From contig NZ_CABVGP010000003.1 of assembly GCF_902497555.1 (NCBI RefSeq), positions 1,860,001-1,924,000 on the forward strand: 64,000 nt of DNA, written 5' to 3'. This DNA is from Amycolatopsis camponoti (GTDB taxonomy: Bacteria > Actinomycetota > Actinomycetes > Mycobacteriales > Pseudonocardiaceae). Under the pieces are notes generated by a model. That model was not told the DNA's origin. It saw only the letters and a list, made by a program, of their open reading frames with translations, and made no database searches. Positions within the stretch are counted from its first letter, which is position 1. Every line of letters begins with the position of its first letter. This document shows, one piece after another, positions 25,055 to 33,401 of this stretch. Both the position numbers and the translations under genes were made by a program.

Positions 25055-26200
25055 ATGCGAACGACGAAGATCGCCGCTCTGACCTTCTCCCTGGCGGCGG
25101 TGTGCGCGCCGGTCGCGCACGCCGCCGGCGCGCCGGTGCTGGCGGTCGCGGCCGTGTCCGCGAGCGGGGACGACGGCCACGTCCCGGCCGCCAGCCTGGA
25201 CGGCGACCTCGGCACCCGTTGGTCGGCCGAGGGCGACGGCGCGTGGATCGAGTACGACCTGGGCTCGGCGCAGACTGTCGGGTCGGTGGCGCTCGCGTGG
25301 TACCAGGGCGACGCCCGGGTGTTCACCTTCGACGTCCAGGTGTCCGGCGACGGCTCGGCCTGGACCACGGTGCTGTCCCGGCACGCGTCCAGCGGCCGCA
25401 CCGCGGACTTCGAGACCGCGGACTTCGCCGACACCGCCGGCCGCTACGTGCGGATCGTCGGGCACGGCAACACCAAGAACGACTGGACCAGCATCGCCGA
25501 AGCCCACGTCTTCGGCGCCGACGGCGGCAGCGGCGGGGCGTGCGCGTATCCGGCGGACGTGCTCGACCTCCGCAACTGGTACGAGGGCCTGCCGACCGGC
25601 CAAGCCGAAGATCCCACGGTGGTCAAGCAGCCGCGGCTCGCGACCTTCAAGGCTGACCCGTGGTTCGTCCCGACCGCCGATTGCGCCGGCGTGCGGTTCC
25701 GGGCGGCGGTCGACGGCGTCACCACCAGCGGCTCCGGCTATCCGCGTTCGGAACTGCGTGAGACGAAGGGTGCGGACCTGGCGAGCTGGTCGTCGACCTC
25801 GGGGACGTCGACGATGACGATCCGTGAGGCGATCACCCACCTGCCCGCGGGCAAGCCGCAGGTCGTGGCCGGGCAGATCCACGGCTCCAGTGACGACATC
25901 ACGGTGTTCAGGCTGGAGGGCTCGAACCTCTACGTCACCAAGGGCGACGACGCCCACTACAAGCTGATCACCGGCGGCTACGAGCTCGGCACGGTGTTCG
26001 AGGCGAAGTTCGTCGTCTCCGGTGGTGCCGTCAAGGCGTATTACAACGGCACGCTCGTGACCACGATCAGCCAGAAGTTCTCCGGTGCCTACTTCAAGGC
26101 CGGCGCCTACACGCAAGCCAACTGTGGCAACTCCTCGCCCTGCTCCGCCGGCAACTACGGCGAAGTCGTGATCCACGACCTCGCCGTGACCCACACCTAG
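25055..26200 (+). CDS. secreted polysaccharide lyase family 7 (alginate lyase) with CBM32-like domain
   Basis: A 381-residue extracellular enzyme predicted to cleave alginate (mannuronate/guluronate) by beta-elimination. A Sec signal peptide spans residues 1-23. Residues ~25-150 form an F5/8 type C (discoidin, CBM32) domain with LDGDLGTRWSAEGDGAWIEY and RYVRIVGHGNT. After a short Gly/Ser linker the PL7 jelly roll shows all three family motifs: SGYPRSELRE (substrate Arg/Glu), VVAGQIHG (Gln/His) and YFKAGAYTQ (catalytic Tyr region). It stands alone, with no transporter or oligoalginate lyase adjacent, and its stop overlaps the convergent tetR by four bases. Confidence 0.92.
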   Translation: MRTTKIAALTFSLAAVCAPVAHAAGAPVLAVAAVSASGDDGHVPAASLDGDLGTRWSAEGDGAWIEYDLGSAQTVGSVALAWYQGDARVFTFDVQVSGDGSAWTTVLSRHASSGRTADFETADFADTAGRYVRIVGHGNTKNDWTSIAEAHVFGADGGSGGACAYPADVLDLRNWYEGLPTGQAEDPTVVKQPRLATFKADPWFVPTADCAGVRFRAAVDGVTTSGSGYPRSELRETKGADLASWSSTSGTSTMTIREAITHLPAGKPQVVAGQIHGSSDDITVFRLEGSNLYVTKGDDAHYKLITGGYELGTVFEAKFVVSGGAVKAYYNGTLVTTISQKFSGAYFKAGAYTQANCGNSSPCSAGNYGEVVIHDLAVTHT

Positions 26201-26769
26201 GTCAGGACGTCCGTCGCGATCAGGCGCAGGCCGCGGACCAGGTCGGCGCCCGACGGCGCACGGTCCGGGTCGATCAGCCACTGCAGCATCGCGCCCGACA
26301 GGAGGGCCTGGTGCACGGTGCCGACGGCCCGGGCCTCGGCGCTGCCGTCGTCGAGGCCCTGGAAGAGGTTCGCCAGCCCGAAGCGGGCCAGCTCCAGGGC
26401 GTTCGCCAGCTGCGTGCGGACCTCGGGGTCCAGGTCCGGCTGCGAGTACGCCTCCATGCTCACCGCCCACATCCGGCGGTGCTCTTCGAACGACTCGATG
26501 ACGCGGCGCCAGATCAGCTCGAACCGCTCGGCCGGTGACGCGCTCGCCGGTGTCTCGACCTGCAGCACCTTCGCCAGCGTCTCGCCCCACTCCTCGTTCG
26601 CCTCGATCAGCGCCGTGTTGAGCAGCGCCTCCCGCGAGCCGAAGTGGTAGCCGATCGCGGCCATGCTGACGTTCGCCGCCGAGGCCAGGTCACGCACGGT
26701 CGTGCGGGCGTAGCCCTTCTCGTTCAGGCAGCGCTTCGCGCCGGCCAGGAGTGCTTCCTTGTTGCCCAT
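26197..26769 (-). CDS. TetR-family transcriptional repressor
   Basis: A 190-residue regulator with an N-terminal HTH (ARTTVRDLASAANVSMAAIG, YHFGSREALL) and a helical ligand-binding domain (EFLR-type VIESFEEHRRMWAVSMEAY). It is divergent from the FAD monooxygenase gene, and a 32-base palindrome lies in the 73-base gap between their starts. It therefore most likely represses itself and the monooxygenase. Confidence 0.9.
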   Translation of the reverse strand: MGNKEALLAGAKRCLNEKGYARTTVRDLASAANVSMAAIGYHFGSREALLNTALIEANEEWGETLAKVLQVETPASASPAERFELIWRRVIESFEEHRRMWAVSMEAYSQPDLDPEVRTQLANALELARFGLANLFQGLDDGSAEARAVGTVHQALLSGAMLQWLIDPDRAPSGADLVRGLRLIATDVLT

Positions 26770-26784
26770 GACCGGAGTCTAGCA

Positions 26785-26816
26785 CGATCGCCTTAGGCGA
26801 ACGCCTTGCGCGATCG
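26785..26816. promoter_or_regulatory. 32-base TetR operator-like palindrome
   Basis: The outer half-sites CGATCGC and GCGATCG and the inner half-sites AGGCG and CGCCT are mirror images, with 24 of 32 positions symmetric. It lies between the divergent tetR and monooxygenase starts and could bind two TetR dimers. Confidence 0.75.
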
Positions 26817-26842
26817 CCCAAATCGCGGTTATGGTTCTCGGC

Positions 26843-28027
26843 ATGACGAACCGACGAGTCCTCATCTCCGGCGCGAGCGTCGCCGGCCCCGCTCTCGCCT
26901 TCTGGCTGCACCGCCACGGCTTCACGCCGACGGTCGTCGAACGCGCTCCCGAACTGCGCGACGGCGGCTACGCGGTCGACTTCCGCGGCGCGTCGCTGCG
27001 GGTTCTCGACCGGATGGGCCTGCTGGCGCAGGTCGAAGCCGCCGCGACGCGGATGGGCGACGTGACCTATGTGGACGGTGACGACCGGCCGCTGGCCGTC
27101 ACGCCCGCGACGTTCCAGAGCGGCGAGCTGGAAATCCTGCGCGGCGACCTGTCGCGGATCCTCTACGACGCCACGAAGGACGACGTCGAGTACGTCTTCG
27201 GCGACTCGATCACCGGTGTCCTCGAGCGCGACGACGGCGTCACGGTGACGTTCGAACACGGCGAGCCGCGCGAGTTCGACCTGGTCGTCGGGGCCGACGG
27301 GCTGCACTCGAACGTGCGCTCGCTGGTCTTCGGCGACGAGTCGCGGTACCGCCGCGACCTCGGGTACTACGTCTCGATCTGCACCGTGCCGAACCACCTC
27401 GGCCTCGACCGCGCCGGCCGGTTCTACAACGAGCCGAACCGCACCGTCGGCGTCTACAGCGCGCGGGACAACACGGAGGCGAAGGCGCTGTTCTGGTTCG
27501 GCGCCGGCGCGCTCGACTACGACCACCGCGACGTCGAGCAGCAGCGGCGGATCGTCGAGGAGAAGTTCGGGGAGGTCGGCTGGGAGACGTCGAGGCTGCT
27601 CGACGCGATGCGTGAGGCGCCGGACTTCTACTTCGACTCGGCCAGCCAGATCGTGCTCGACTCGTACTCACGCGGCCGCGTCGCGCTGGTCGGCGACGCC
27701 GCGTACTGCGCCGCGCCGCTCTCGGGCATGGGGACGAGCCTCGCGATCGTCGGCGCGTACGTGCTGGCGGGCGAGTTGGCGGGCCGTGACCACGTCTCCG
27801 CGTTCGCGGCCTACGAACAGGAGATGCGCGGCTTCGTCGACGCTTGCCAGAAGCTGGCCCAGGGCAACGGGAAGTGGTTCGTGCCGCCGACCCGCGGGTG
27901 GATCCGGCTGCGCAACCTCAACTACAAGCTGCTGCCGTACCTGCCGTGGCGCAAGATGATCGAGGAACTGCCGCTGAAGGCGGGCAACGCGATCACGCTC
28001 AAGGAGTATGCGGCGGCGCGGGCGTGA
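26843..28027 (+). CDS. FAD-dependent aromatic-ring monooxygenase-like oxidoreductase
   Basis: A 394-residue group A flavoprotein monooxygenase (PHBH/TetX-like). It has the N-terminal FAD dinucleotide fold VLISGASVAGPALAFWLHRH, DLVVGADGLHSNVR (the DG motif contacting FAD and NADPH), and RVALVGDAAYCAAPLSGMGT (the GD motif). The ATG at 26843 was chosen over 26831 because homologues start near TNRRVLI. TetX- and RebH-like relatives hydroxylate antibiotics or aromatics. The divergent TetR suggests induction by the substrate. Its end overlaps the convergent hxlR gene by 29 bases. Confidence 0.9.
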   Translation: MTNRRVLISGASVAGPALAFWLHRHGFTPTVVERAPELRDGGYAVDFRGASLRVLDRMGLLAQVEAAATRMGDVTYVDGDDRPLAVTPATFQSGELEILRGDLSRILYDATKDDVEYVFGDSITGVLERDDGVTVTFEHGEPREFDLVVGADGLHSNVRSLVFGDESRYRRDLGYYVSICTVPNHLGLDRAGRFYNEPNRTVGVYSARDNTEAKALFWFGAGALDYDHRDVEQQRRIVEEKFGEVGWETSRLLDAMREAPDFYFDSASQIVLDSYSRGRVALVGDAAYCAAPLSGMGTSLAIVGAYVLAGELAGRDHVSAFAAYEQEMRGFVDACQKLAQGNGKWFVPPTRGWIRLRNLNYKLLPYLPWRKMIEELPLKAGNAITLKEYAAARA

Positions 28028-28358
28028 CTCCGCGACGCTTCGCGATGCCGGCCATGTTCTCCTCGCCCCAGTCGCCCAGCGGCAGCAACGCGGTGTTCAG
28101 CCGCTGACCCAGGTCGGTCAGCGAGTACTCGACCTTCGGCGGGATCTCGTGGAACACCTCGCGGTGCACGACTTCGTCCGCTTCGAGTTCTCGCAGTGCT
28201 TGGATCAGCATCTTCTCGCTGATCCCGTTCACCTTTCGCTTCAGCTCCCCGAACCGCAGCGGCTCGGCGTGCAGCGCCCACAGGATCAGGGCCTTCCAGC
28301 GGCCGCCGACGACGTCGATCGCCGCGTCCAGCCCGCAGCGGTAGGTTCTCGCCAGCAT
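27999..28358 (-). CDS. HxlR-family winged-helix regulator
   Basis: A 119-residue HxlR/YodB-type regulator: YRCGLDAAIDVVGGRWKALI, LRFGELKRKVNGISEKMLIQ (HTH), and the wing REVFHEIPPKVEYSLTDLG. The Cys at residue 8 is typical for the thiol-sensing subgroup that responds to quinones and electrophiles. It is divergent from the NAD(P)-dependent oxidoreductase/SDR operon at 28442, its likely target. Confidence 0.9.
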   Translation of the reverse strand: MLARTYRCGLDAAIDVVGGRWKALILWALHAEPLRFGELKRKVNGISEKMLIQALRELEADEVVHREVFHEIPPKVEYSLTDLGQRLNTALLPLGDWGEENMAGIAKRRGVTPAPPHTP

Positions 28359-28381
28359 GCAGGATCCTTACCTTTTGGTGG

Positions 28382-28404
28382 GTACCTGACCAAATAGTCG
28401 GTAC
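28382..28404. promoter_or_regulatory. imperfect palindrome between hxlR and its divergent operon
   Basis: GTACC and GGTAC arms with inner GAC and GTC, one-base asymmetry, in the divergent intergenic region. It matches the loose GTAC-containing dyads recognised by HxlR regulators. Confidence 0.45.
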
Positions 28405-28441
28405 TTGTCCATAGTAAAGCGCTGGGCCCAGCATGATCCGC

Positions 28442-29292
28442 ATGGGAGATAGCAAGAAACAGGTGGGCGTGCTCGGCCTGGGGCGGATGGGCTCCGCCCT
28501 CGCCGGCGCGCTCTTGGGGGCGGGCCACGACGTCGTGGTGTGGAACCGGTCGCCGCTCAAGGCGGGGCCGCTGCTCGACTGTGGGGCACGCCTCGCGGCC
28601 ACGCCGGCGGAAGCCGCCTCGGCGGACGTGGTGCTCAGTTGTCTGTCCACATACGACAGCCAGCGGCCGGTGCTCTCGGCGTGTTCACCGAAGGTGCTGG
28701 TCAACCTCACTTCGGGGACGCCCGCGCAGGCTCGTGAGACGGCGTCGTGGGCAGCGTCGGCGGGGATCGAGTACGTGGACGGCGTGATCATGGCGGTGCC
28801 GCAGGGCATCGGGACCCCGCAGTCACGGATTCTCTACAGCGGTTCGCCGTCGGTGTTTTCGGCGCAGCGCGAAGTGCTGACGGTGCTGGGGGAGCCGGTG
28901 TTCCTCGGTGAGGACGCCGGGCTGGCGGCGCTGTACGACCTGGCGCTGCTGGGCATCATGTGGTCGACGATGGCCGGGTACCTGCACGCGCTGGCCCTGG
29001 TGGGGACCGAGGGCGTCGCGCCGTCGACGTTCACGCCGATGGCGACGTCGTGGCTCTCGGCGGTCGGCGGTTTCCTACCGGGGATCGGCGCTTCGGTGGC
29101 CGGCGGTGACTACGAGACCGATGTGTCGGCGCTGGACATCAACGCGGCGGGGCTCGTCTCCTGGTGGAGACGAGCCGTGCGCAGGGGATCGGCGCTTCCG
29201 TGCCCGCGGCGCTGCAGGAGTTGTTCGACCGCGCGGTGGCTTCGGGCCACGGTGCGCACGCGATCGCCAGTGTCATCGAGGAGATCCGGTGA
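28442..29292 (+). pseudogene. imine reductase-like NAD(P)-binding oxidoreductase, frameshifted
   Basis: A 6-phosphogluconate-dehydrogenase-fold oxidoreductase of the reductive aminase/imine reductase type. The Rossmann motif VGVLGLGRMGSALAGALLGA and the helical domain are intact up to about 29158 (SALDINAAGL). The frame then runs into Arg-rich nonsense. The normal C-terminus continues from 29161 in another frame (LVETSRAQGIG, ALQELFDRAV, IASVIEEIR) and stops at 29292, where it overlaps the SDR start as GTGA. This is explained by loss of one base near 29156-29160, making either a real pseudogene or a sequencing error. All other parts look undamaged. Confidence 0.85.
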
Positions 29293-30026
29293 AGTATTCG
29301 GGGAAGAAGGCCGTCGTCACGGGCGGCACGCACGGCATGGGCCTGGCGGTGGTGCGCGCGCTGCTCGACGGCGGCGCGGAGGTGCTGGCGACCGGCCGCG
29401 ACGTGTCGGGGCTGGACCTGCCGGCGCACCTGCTGTCGTCGGACGCTTCGTCGTTGACCGACATCGAGGCGTTGGGGGCGTTCGCCGCCGAGAAGCTGGG
29501 CTCGCTGGACCTGGTGTTCATCAACGTCGGGTTCGCCACGTTGACGCCGTACGCCGAGGCGACGCCGGAGATCTACGACCGGACGTTCGACGTCAACGCG
29601 AAGGGCGCGTACTTCACGGCGCAGCGGCTGGCCGGCTTGGTGCGGCCGGGCGGGTCGTTCGTGTTCACGACCTCGGTGGCGGCCGGCGCGGGGATCGCCG
29701 GAATGGGGCCGTATTCGGCGGCGAAGGCGGCGGTGCGGTCGTTCGCGCTGACATACGCGGCCGAGCTGGCGCCGCGCGGGATCCGGGTGAACGTGGTCAG
29801 CCCGGGCTACACGGACACGCCGACGATGGGCGTGACCGGGGTGCCCGCGTCGGTGCTGGCGTCGTTCAAGTCGACCGGCGACGAGGTGACGCCGCTGAAG
29901 AGACACGCGAGAGTGGAGGAAGTCGCGGCGGCGGTGCTGTTCCTGGCGTTCGAGGCGACGTTCACGACCGGAGCGGACCTCCCGGTCGACGGCGGCCTGG
30001 GCCAGCGGCTGACGTTGCCGGCGTGA
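29289..30026 (+). CDS. short-chain dehydrogenase/reductase
   Basis: A 245-residue classical SDR. It has the NAD(P) loop VVTGGTHGMGLAVVRALLDG, the active-site Ser in SFVFTTSVAA, the Y-x-x-x-K motif YSAAKAAVRS, and the C-terminal GADLPVDGGLGQ. The Asn of the usual NNAG motif is replaced by Val in FINVGFA, a common variant. The GTG start overlaps the stop of the oxidoreductase gene, so they form one operon divergent from hxlR. Confidence 0.9.
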   Translation: MKYSGKKAVVTGGTHGMGLAVVRALLDGGAEVLATGRDVSGLDLPAHLLSSDASSLTDIEALGAFAAEKLGSLDLVFINVGFATLTPYAEATPEIYDRTFDVNAKGAYFTAQRLAGLVRPGGSFVFTTSVAAGAGIAGMGPYSAAKAAVRSFALTYAAELAPRGIRVNVVSPGYTDTPTMGVTGVPASVLASFKSTGDEVTPLKRHARVEEVAAAVLFLAFEATFTTGADLPVDGGLGQRLTLPA

Positions 30027-30810
30027 CGATCGGCCCGGCGGGTGCGGCGAGGTGGACGGCCAGGCCTGTCGCGCCGGGTGCGTGATCCGCGCGCAGGACG
30101 AGGTCTTCGTCGTAGTCGCCGCCGTTCTGCGTCCGGAACGGGATCGGCTCCGCCGTCTCCAGCGTGGCCAGGCGCGTGCGCACCTGCTCGCGGGCCCGGG
30201 TGAACCGCTCGTCCGGCAGCCGGTCGGCGCCGTAGACCGGGACCGGCTCCAGTACCGACATCCCCGCGTAGAACAGCGTTCCGTGGTGCAGCGGGAACAG
30301 GATGTCGTGCAGCGGGCCGTTCACCCCGCGCGGGCCCATGGCCGGCTCGCGGGCACCCGCGGTGAGCACCACCATCGCGCGCTTGCCCGCGAGCCGGCCT
30401 TCGCCGTAGCGCAACGTTCGGCCGTCGTCGGCGCGGACGCCGTAGCCGAAGCCCTTCACGAACACGCGGTCGAACCAGCCCTTGAGGATCGCCGGCATTC
30501 CGTACCACCACAACGGGAACTGCACGACGACTGCGTCCGCCCAGTCGAGCTTCTCCTGCTCGGCCACGATGTCCGGGCTCAGCTCGCCCCGCGCGTGCGC
30601 ACGGGCCGACGTCGCCCCGACGACCAGCCGCTCGTCGCCGGCCTCGGCGCCGAAGTCGGCCGCGTCGACCACCGGGTTCCACTTCATCGCGTACAGGTCG
30701 GATTCCCGGACGTCGTGACCGAGCTCGCGCAGCGTCCGGAGCCCGTCGTCGCGGAGGGCTCCGCTCAGCGAGCGCGGTTCCGGATGCGCGAAGACCCACA
30801 GAACGTTCAT
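29962..30810 (-). CDS. NAD(P)H:quinone reductase-like flavodoxin-fold protein
   Basis: A 282-residue Flavodoxin_2 (NQO/MdaB-type) reductase: VLWVFAHPEPRSLSGALRDD (phosphate-binding loop), ADAVVVQFPLWWYGMPAILK (FMN contact, family hallmark), GWFDRVFVKGFGYG and KRAMVVLTAGA. The ATG at 30810 gives the usual start. The last ~22 residues are encoded on the opposite strand of the SDR 3' end and are Gly/Pro/Arg-rich, so the tail is probably an accidental extension. It is divergent from the GlxA-type regulator. Confidence 0.86.
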   Translation of the reverse strand: MNVLWVFAHPEPRSLSGALRDDGLRTLRELGHDVRESDLYAMKWNPVVDAADFGAEAGDERLVVGATSARAHARGELSPDIVAEQEKLDWADAVVVQFPLWWYGMPAILKGWFDRVFVKGFGYGVRADDGRTLRYGEGRLAGKRAMVVLTAGAREPAMGPRGVNGPLHDILFPLHHGTLFYAGMSVLEPVPVYGADRLPDERFTRAREQVRTRLATLETAEPIPFRTQNGGDYDEDLVLRADHAPGATGLAVHLAAPAGPIVTPATSAAGPGRRRPGGPLRS

Positions 30811-30881
30811 GACCTCGATGGTCACGCGGACCGCCGTCACGATCGAGTGGCCTGATGGACAACATGTGCAAGAATCGAGCC

Positions 30882-31880
30882 ATGGCCGAATTCGTGCACC
30901 CGGACCGTCACCACGTCGCCGTGCTGGTCAGGCACGGCATGCTCGTGATGGAGCTGGGCATCGTCCACCGGCTCTTCGGGCAGGCGCGCTCGGCGTCGGG
31001 CGAGCCGTTGTACGAGGTCGTGACCTGCACCCTCGAACCCGGCCCGGTCCGCACCGACTCCGACTTCACCATCCCGATCGACCGCGGCCCCGAGGTCCTC
31101 GCCGAAGCCGACACCGTGATCGTCCCGGCGTCGCTGGTCGAATACGAGCCCTTGGCGCGCGTGCTGACCCCGCCCCTCGCGGCGGCGCTCGACCGGATCC
31201 CGGGGGACGCGCGGATCGCGTCGATCTGCACGGGCGCGTTCGTGCTCGCCGCGGCCGGCCTCCTCGACGGCCGCCGCGCGACGACCCACTGGCGCTCCGC
31301 CGACGACCTGCGGAACCGGTTCCCGGAGGTCGACGTAGACCCGGACGTGCTCTACACCGACGACGGCAACGTCCTGACGTCGGCGGGCGTCGCGTCCGGG
31401 ATCGACCTGGTGCTGCACATGATCCGCCGCGACCACGGCGCGACCGTCGCCAACGAAGTCGCCCGCGGCACGGTGGTCTCACCGCACCGCGAGGGCGGCC
31501 AGGCCCAGTTCGTCCGGCGGCCGGTGCCCGAGCCGAGCACGTCGTCGACGAAAGCGGCGCGCGCCTGGGCGCTCGAGAACCTGCACCGCCCGCTGACGCT
31601 GCGCGAACTCGCCGCCCGTGAGGCGATGAGCACCCGGACGTTCACCCGCCGCTTCCGCGACGAGGTCGGCATCTCGGCCCTGCAATGGCTGACACAGCAA
31701 CGGATCGAGCGCGCCCGCCAGCTGCTGGAGGAGTCGGACCTGCCGGTCGACCGCGTCGCGACGGAGGCCGGCTTCGGCACGGCGGCGTCGCTGCGCCAGC
31801 ACTTCCAGGCCGCACTCGGGGTGTCACCGAGCGCGTACCGCACGACGTTCCGCGGCGAACTCGCGATGCAGGCGGGCTGA
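30882..31880 (+). CDS. GlxA-type AraC regulator with DJ-1/PfpI domain
   Basis: A 332-residue regulator. The N-terminal DJ-1/PfpI fold (ligand-sensing amidase-like domain) has VAVLVRHGMLVMELGIVHRL and the nucleophile-elbow region ASICTGAFVLAAAGLLDGRR, AGVASGIDLVLHMI. The C-terminal AraC double HTH is RPLTLRELAAREAMSTRTFT and VDRVATEAGFGTAASLRQHF. An upstream ATG at 30855 is in frame, but the 30882 start fits homologues better. It is divergent from the quinone-reductase-like gene, which is probably its target. Confidence 0.88.
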   Translation: MAEFVHPDRHHVAVLVRHGMLVMELGIVHRLFGQARSASGEPLYEVVTCTLEPGPVRTDSDFTIPIDRGPEVLAEADTVIVPASLVEYEPLARVLTPPLAAALDRIPGDARIASICTGAFVLAAAGLLDGRRATTHWRSADDLRNRFPEVDVDPDVLYTDDGNVLTSAGVASGIDLVLHMIRRDHGATVANEVARGTVVSPHREGGQAQFVRRPVPEPSTSSTKAARAWALENLHRPLTLRELAAREAMSTRTFTRRFRDEVGISALQWLTQQRIERARQLLEESDLPVDRVATEAGFGTAASLRQHFQAALGVSPSAYRTTFRGELAMQAG

Positions 31881-31898
31881 TTTTCGTAGTCCGGGGCG

Positions 31899-32335
31899 GT
31901 GGACTGGTACCGCGGCCAGAGCCGTTTCACCGACCCGGGCGCGCAGTCGTCGTGGCTCGACGGAGTTCCGCGCGACCTCGCGGAGTTGCGCCGGGCGGCG
32001 TCCCGCCACCACGGCATCCCGGCGCGCGCCCGGGTCGGCTTCGCGGGTTACCTCGTGCCGGGCTGGTCCTCGACGTACCCCGCGACCGGTTCCTGACCGG
32101 CGCGGACGCCTGGACCGCCGCCCGCTCGGGCGACGTCGACCCGGCCCTGCTCGTGGTCGCGCCGGATCTGGACGTGCCGTTCCTGCGCGGCCTGCCGTAC
32201 GCGCGGCACAACCTCGTGCTCGACCTCGCCGCCCTCACCAAGCACGAGATGATCCTGTGGGACCTCCGGGTGTCGCCGGTGATCCGCTCGGTCACCCCGC
32301 CGGGACCGCTCCCGGTCGAGGTCGTGCTTCGCTGA
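31899..32335 (+). pseudogene. remnant of a transglutaminase-like protein
   Basis: Two frames carry pieces of one family. The first (31899-32096) reads DWYRGQSRFTDPG, then jumps straight to RHHGIPARARVGFAGYLVPG. The second (from about 32072 in another frame) reads LDVPRDRFLTGADAWTAARS and ARHNLVLDLAALTKHEMILW. As I recall the intact family, about 50 residues carrying the catalytic Cys region are missing between the first two pieces. The His/Asp region is missing at the frame change. So at least two deletions have occurred. Its end overlaps the convergent lysR gene by 44 bases. Confidence 0.7.
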
Positions 32336-33185
32336 CTTCGACGGCGGTCCGCACGAACCGCGCGATCCGCAGATCCCGCGCGCCCGCCGGCCAGCCGAGC
32401 GCGAGCGAGTACGGCGTCGCGTCGGCGACCGGCCGGTAGACGACATCGGTCCGCGGGTACCACTGCGCGACCGACGCCGGCAGCAACGCGATCGCCTGCC
32501 CGAGCGCGACGGCCTCCAGCAGCTGGGCGCTGTCGTGCACCACCGGCCCCGGGGTGACCGGGCCGCCGGTCACGTCCCGGCCCGACCAGTAGGCCCGGTC
32601 CACGGCCGACGCGTCCGGCCAGGACGGCGTCGCCCGCCCGGTGAAGTCCGCGCAGGTCAGCGAGGACCGGCCGGCCAGCTCGTGCCGCACCGGGAGCGCG
32701 GCGACCCGAGGCTCGGTGAACAGCACCTCGGCGTCCAGGCCGCCGTGGTCGCCCGGACCGCCCAGCAAGACCACGTCGGCCCGGCCGTCCCGCAGCAGGG
32801 CGGCCTGCTCCCCGAACCCGCTGAGCCGGATCTCGACCGGGTCCGGGTGCCCGTCGGCGATCCGCCGCAGCAGTTCGGTGGCGACACCGGGTTTCGCGGC
32901 GACGACGAGCGGCCGCCGCGCCGCCCGGCGGGTGCGCCGGACCGCGGCCGTGACCGCGTCCAGTGCCTTGGCCGACTCCGCGAACAGGACGTTCCCGGCC
33001 GGCGTCAGTTCGACGTGCCGGCTCGTGCGTTCGAAGAGCTGGACGCCCAGCCGCCGCTCCATCAATCGGATCGCACGCGACAGCGGCGGCTGCGCCATCC
33101 CGAGCCGCTCGGCGGCGCGGGAGAAGTTCAGCTCCTCGGCGACTGCGCGGAAGTACCGCAGCTCACGGACCTCGACGTCGTCCAT
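32292..33185 (-). CDS. LysR-family transcriptional regulator
   Basis: A 297-residue LysR regulator: the N-terminal HTH is ELRYFRAVAEELNFSRAAER and MAQPPLSRAIRLMERRLGVQ, followed by a periplasmic-binding-like effector domain (LLGGPGDHGGLDAEVLF, ALLPASVAQWYP). LysR genes are usually divergent from their target. To the right there is only a short open frame starting at about 33282 that runs out, so the original target may be lost. Confidence 0.9.
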   Translation of the reverse strand: MDDVEVRELRYFRAVAEELNFSRAAERLGMAQPPLSRAIRLMERRLGVQLFERTSRHVELTPAGNVLFAESAKALDAVTAAVRRTRRAARRPLVVAAKPGVATELLRRIADGHPDPVEIRLSGFGEQAALLRDGRADVVLLGGPGDHGGLDAEVLFTEPRVAALPVRHELAGRSSLTCADFTGRATPSWPDASAVDRAYWSGRDVTGGPVTPGPVVHDSAQLLEAVALGQAIALLPASVAQWYPRTDVVYRPVADATPYSLALGWPAGARDLRIARFVRTAVEVSEARPRPGAVPAG

Positions 33186-33401
33186 ACCGCGAGGGTATCG
33201 CGGCAGAGTCCATCGGTCTTTCCCTTTCTGTTGTGCGAATGGTGGTTTTGGTGTCGACAATTCCACAAAGGACAGACAGTGATGACGGAGACTCCGCGAC
33301 CCACGGGAGCCGCGCACAGCCCTCCTGCGGCTGAAGCCGGACCGCGGGGAGCGCGACCGCCCGGTGCGCGAGCGGCGAGGGCGAGGAGCGCCGGTCGGGT
33401 G
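33186..33401. other. intergenic region beside lysR with an abortive start
   Basis: This 216-base gap has A/T-rich promoter-like DNA next to lysR. It also holds an AAAGGAC plus ATG (33282) that opens a rightward frame of low-complexity Pro/Ala/Arg residues running antisense into tetR. This looks like the stub of a deleted divergent target gene. I do not call it a gene. Confidence 0.35.

Noticed and set aside
33282..33401. A rightward gene starting MTETPRPTG as the LysR target
   Set aside because: It has a ribosome-binding site but quickly becomes low-complexity residues antisense to tetR, so it is at most a stub.
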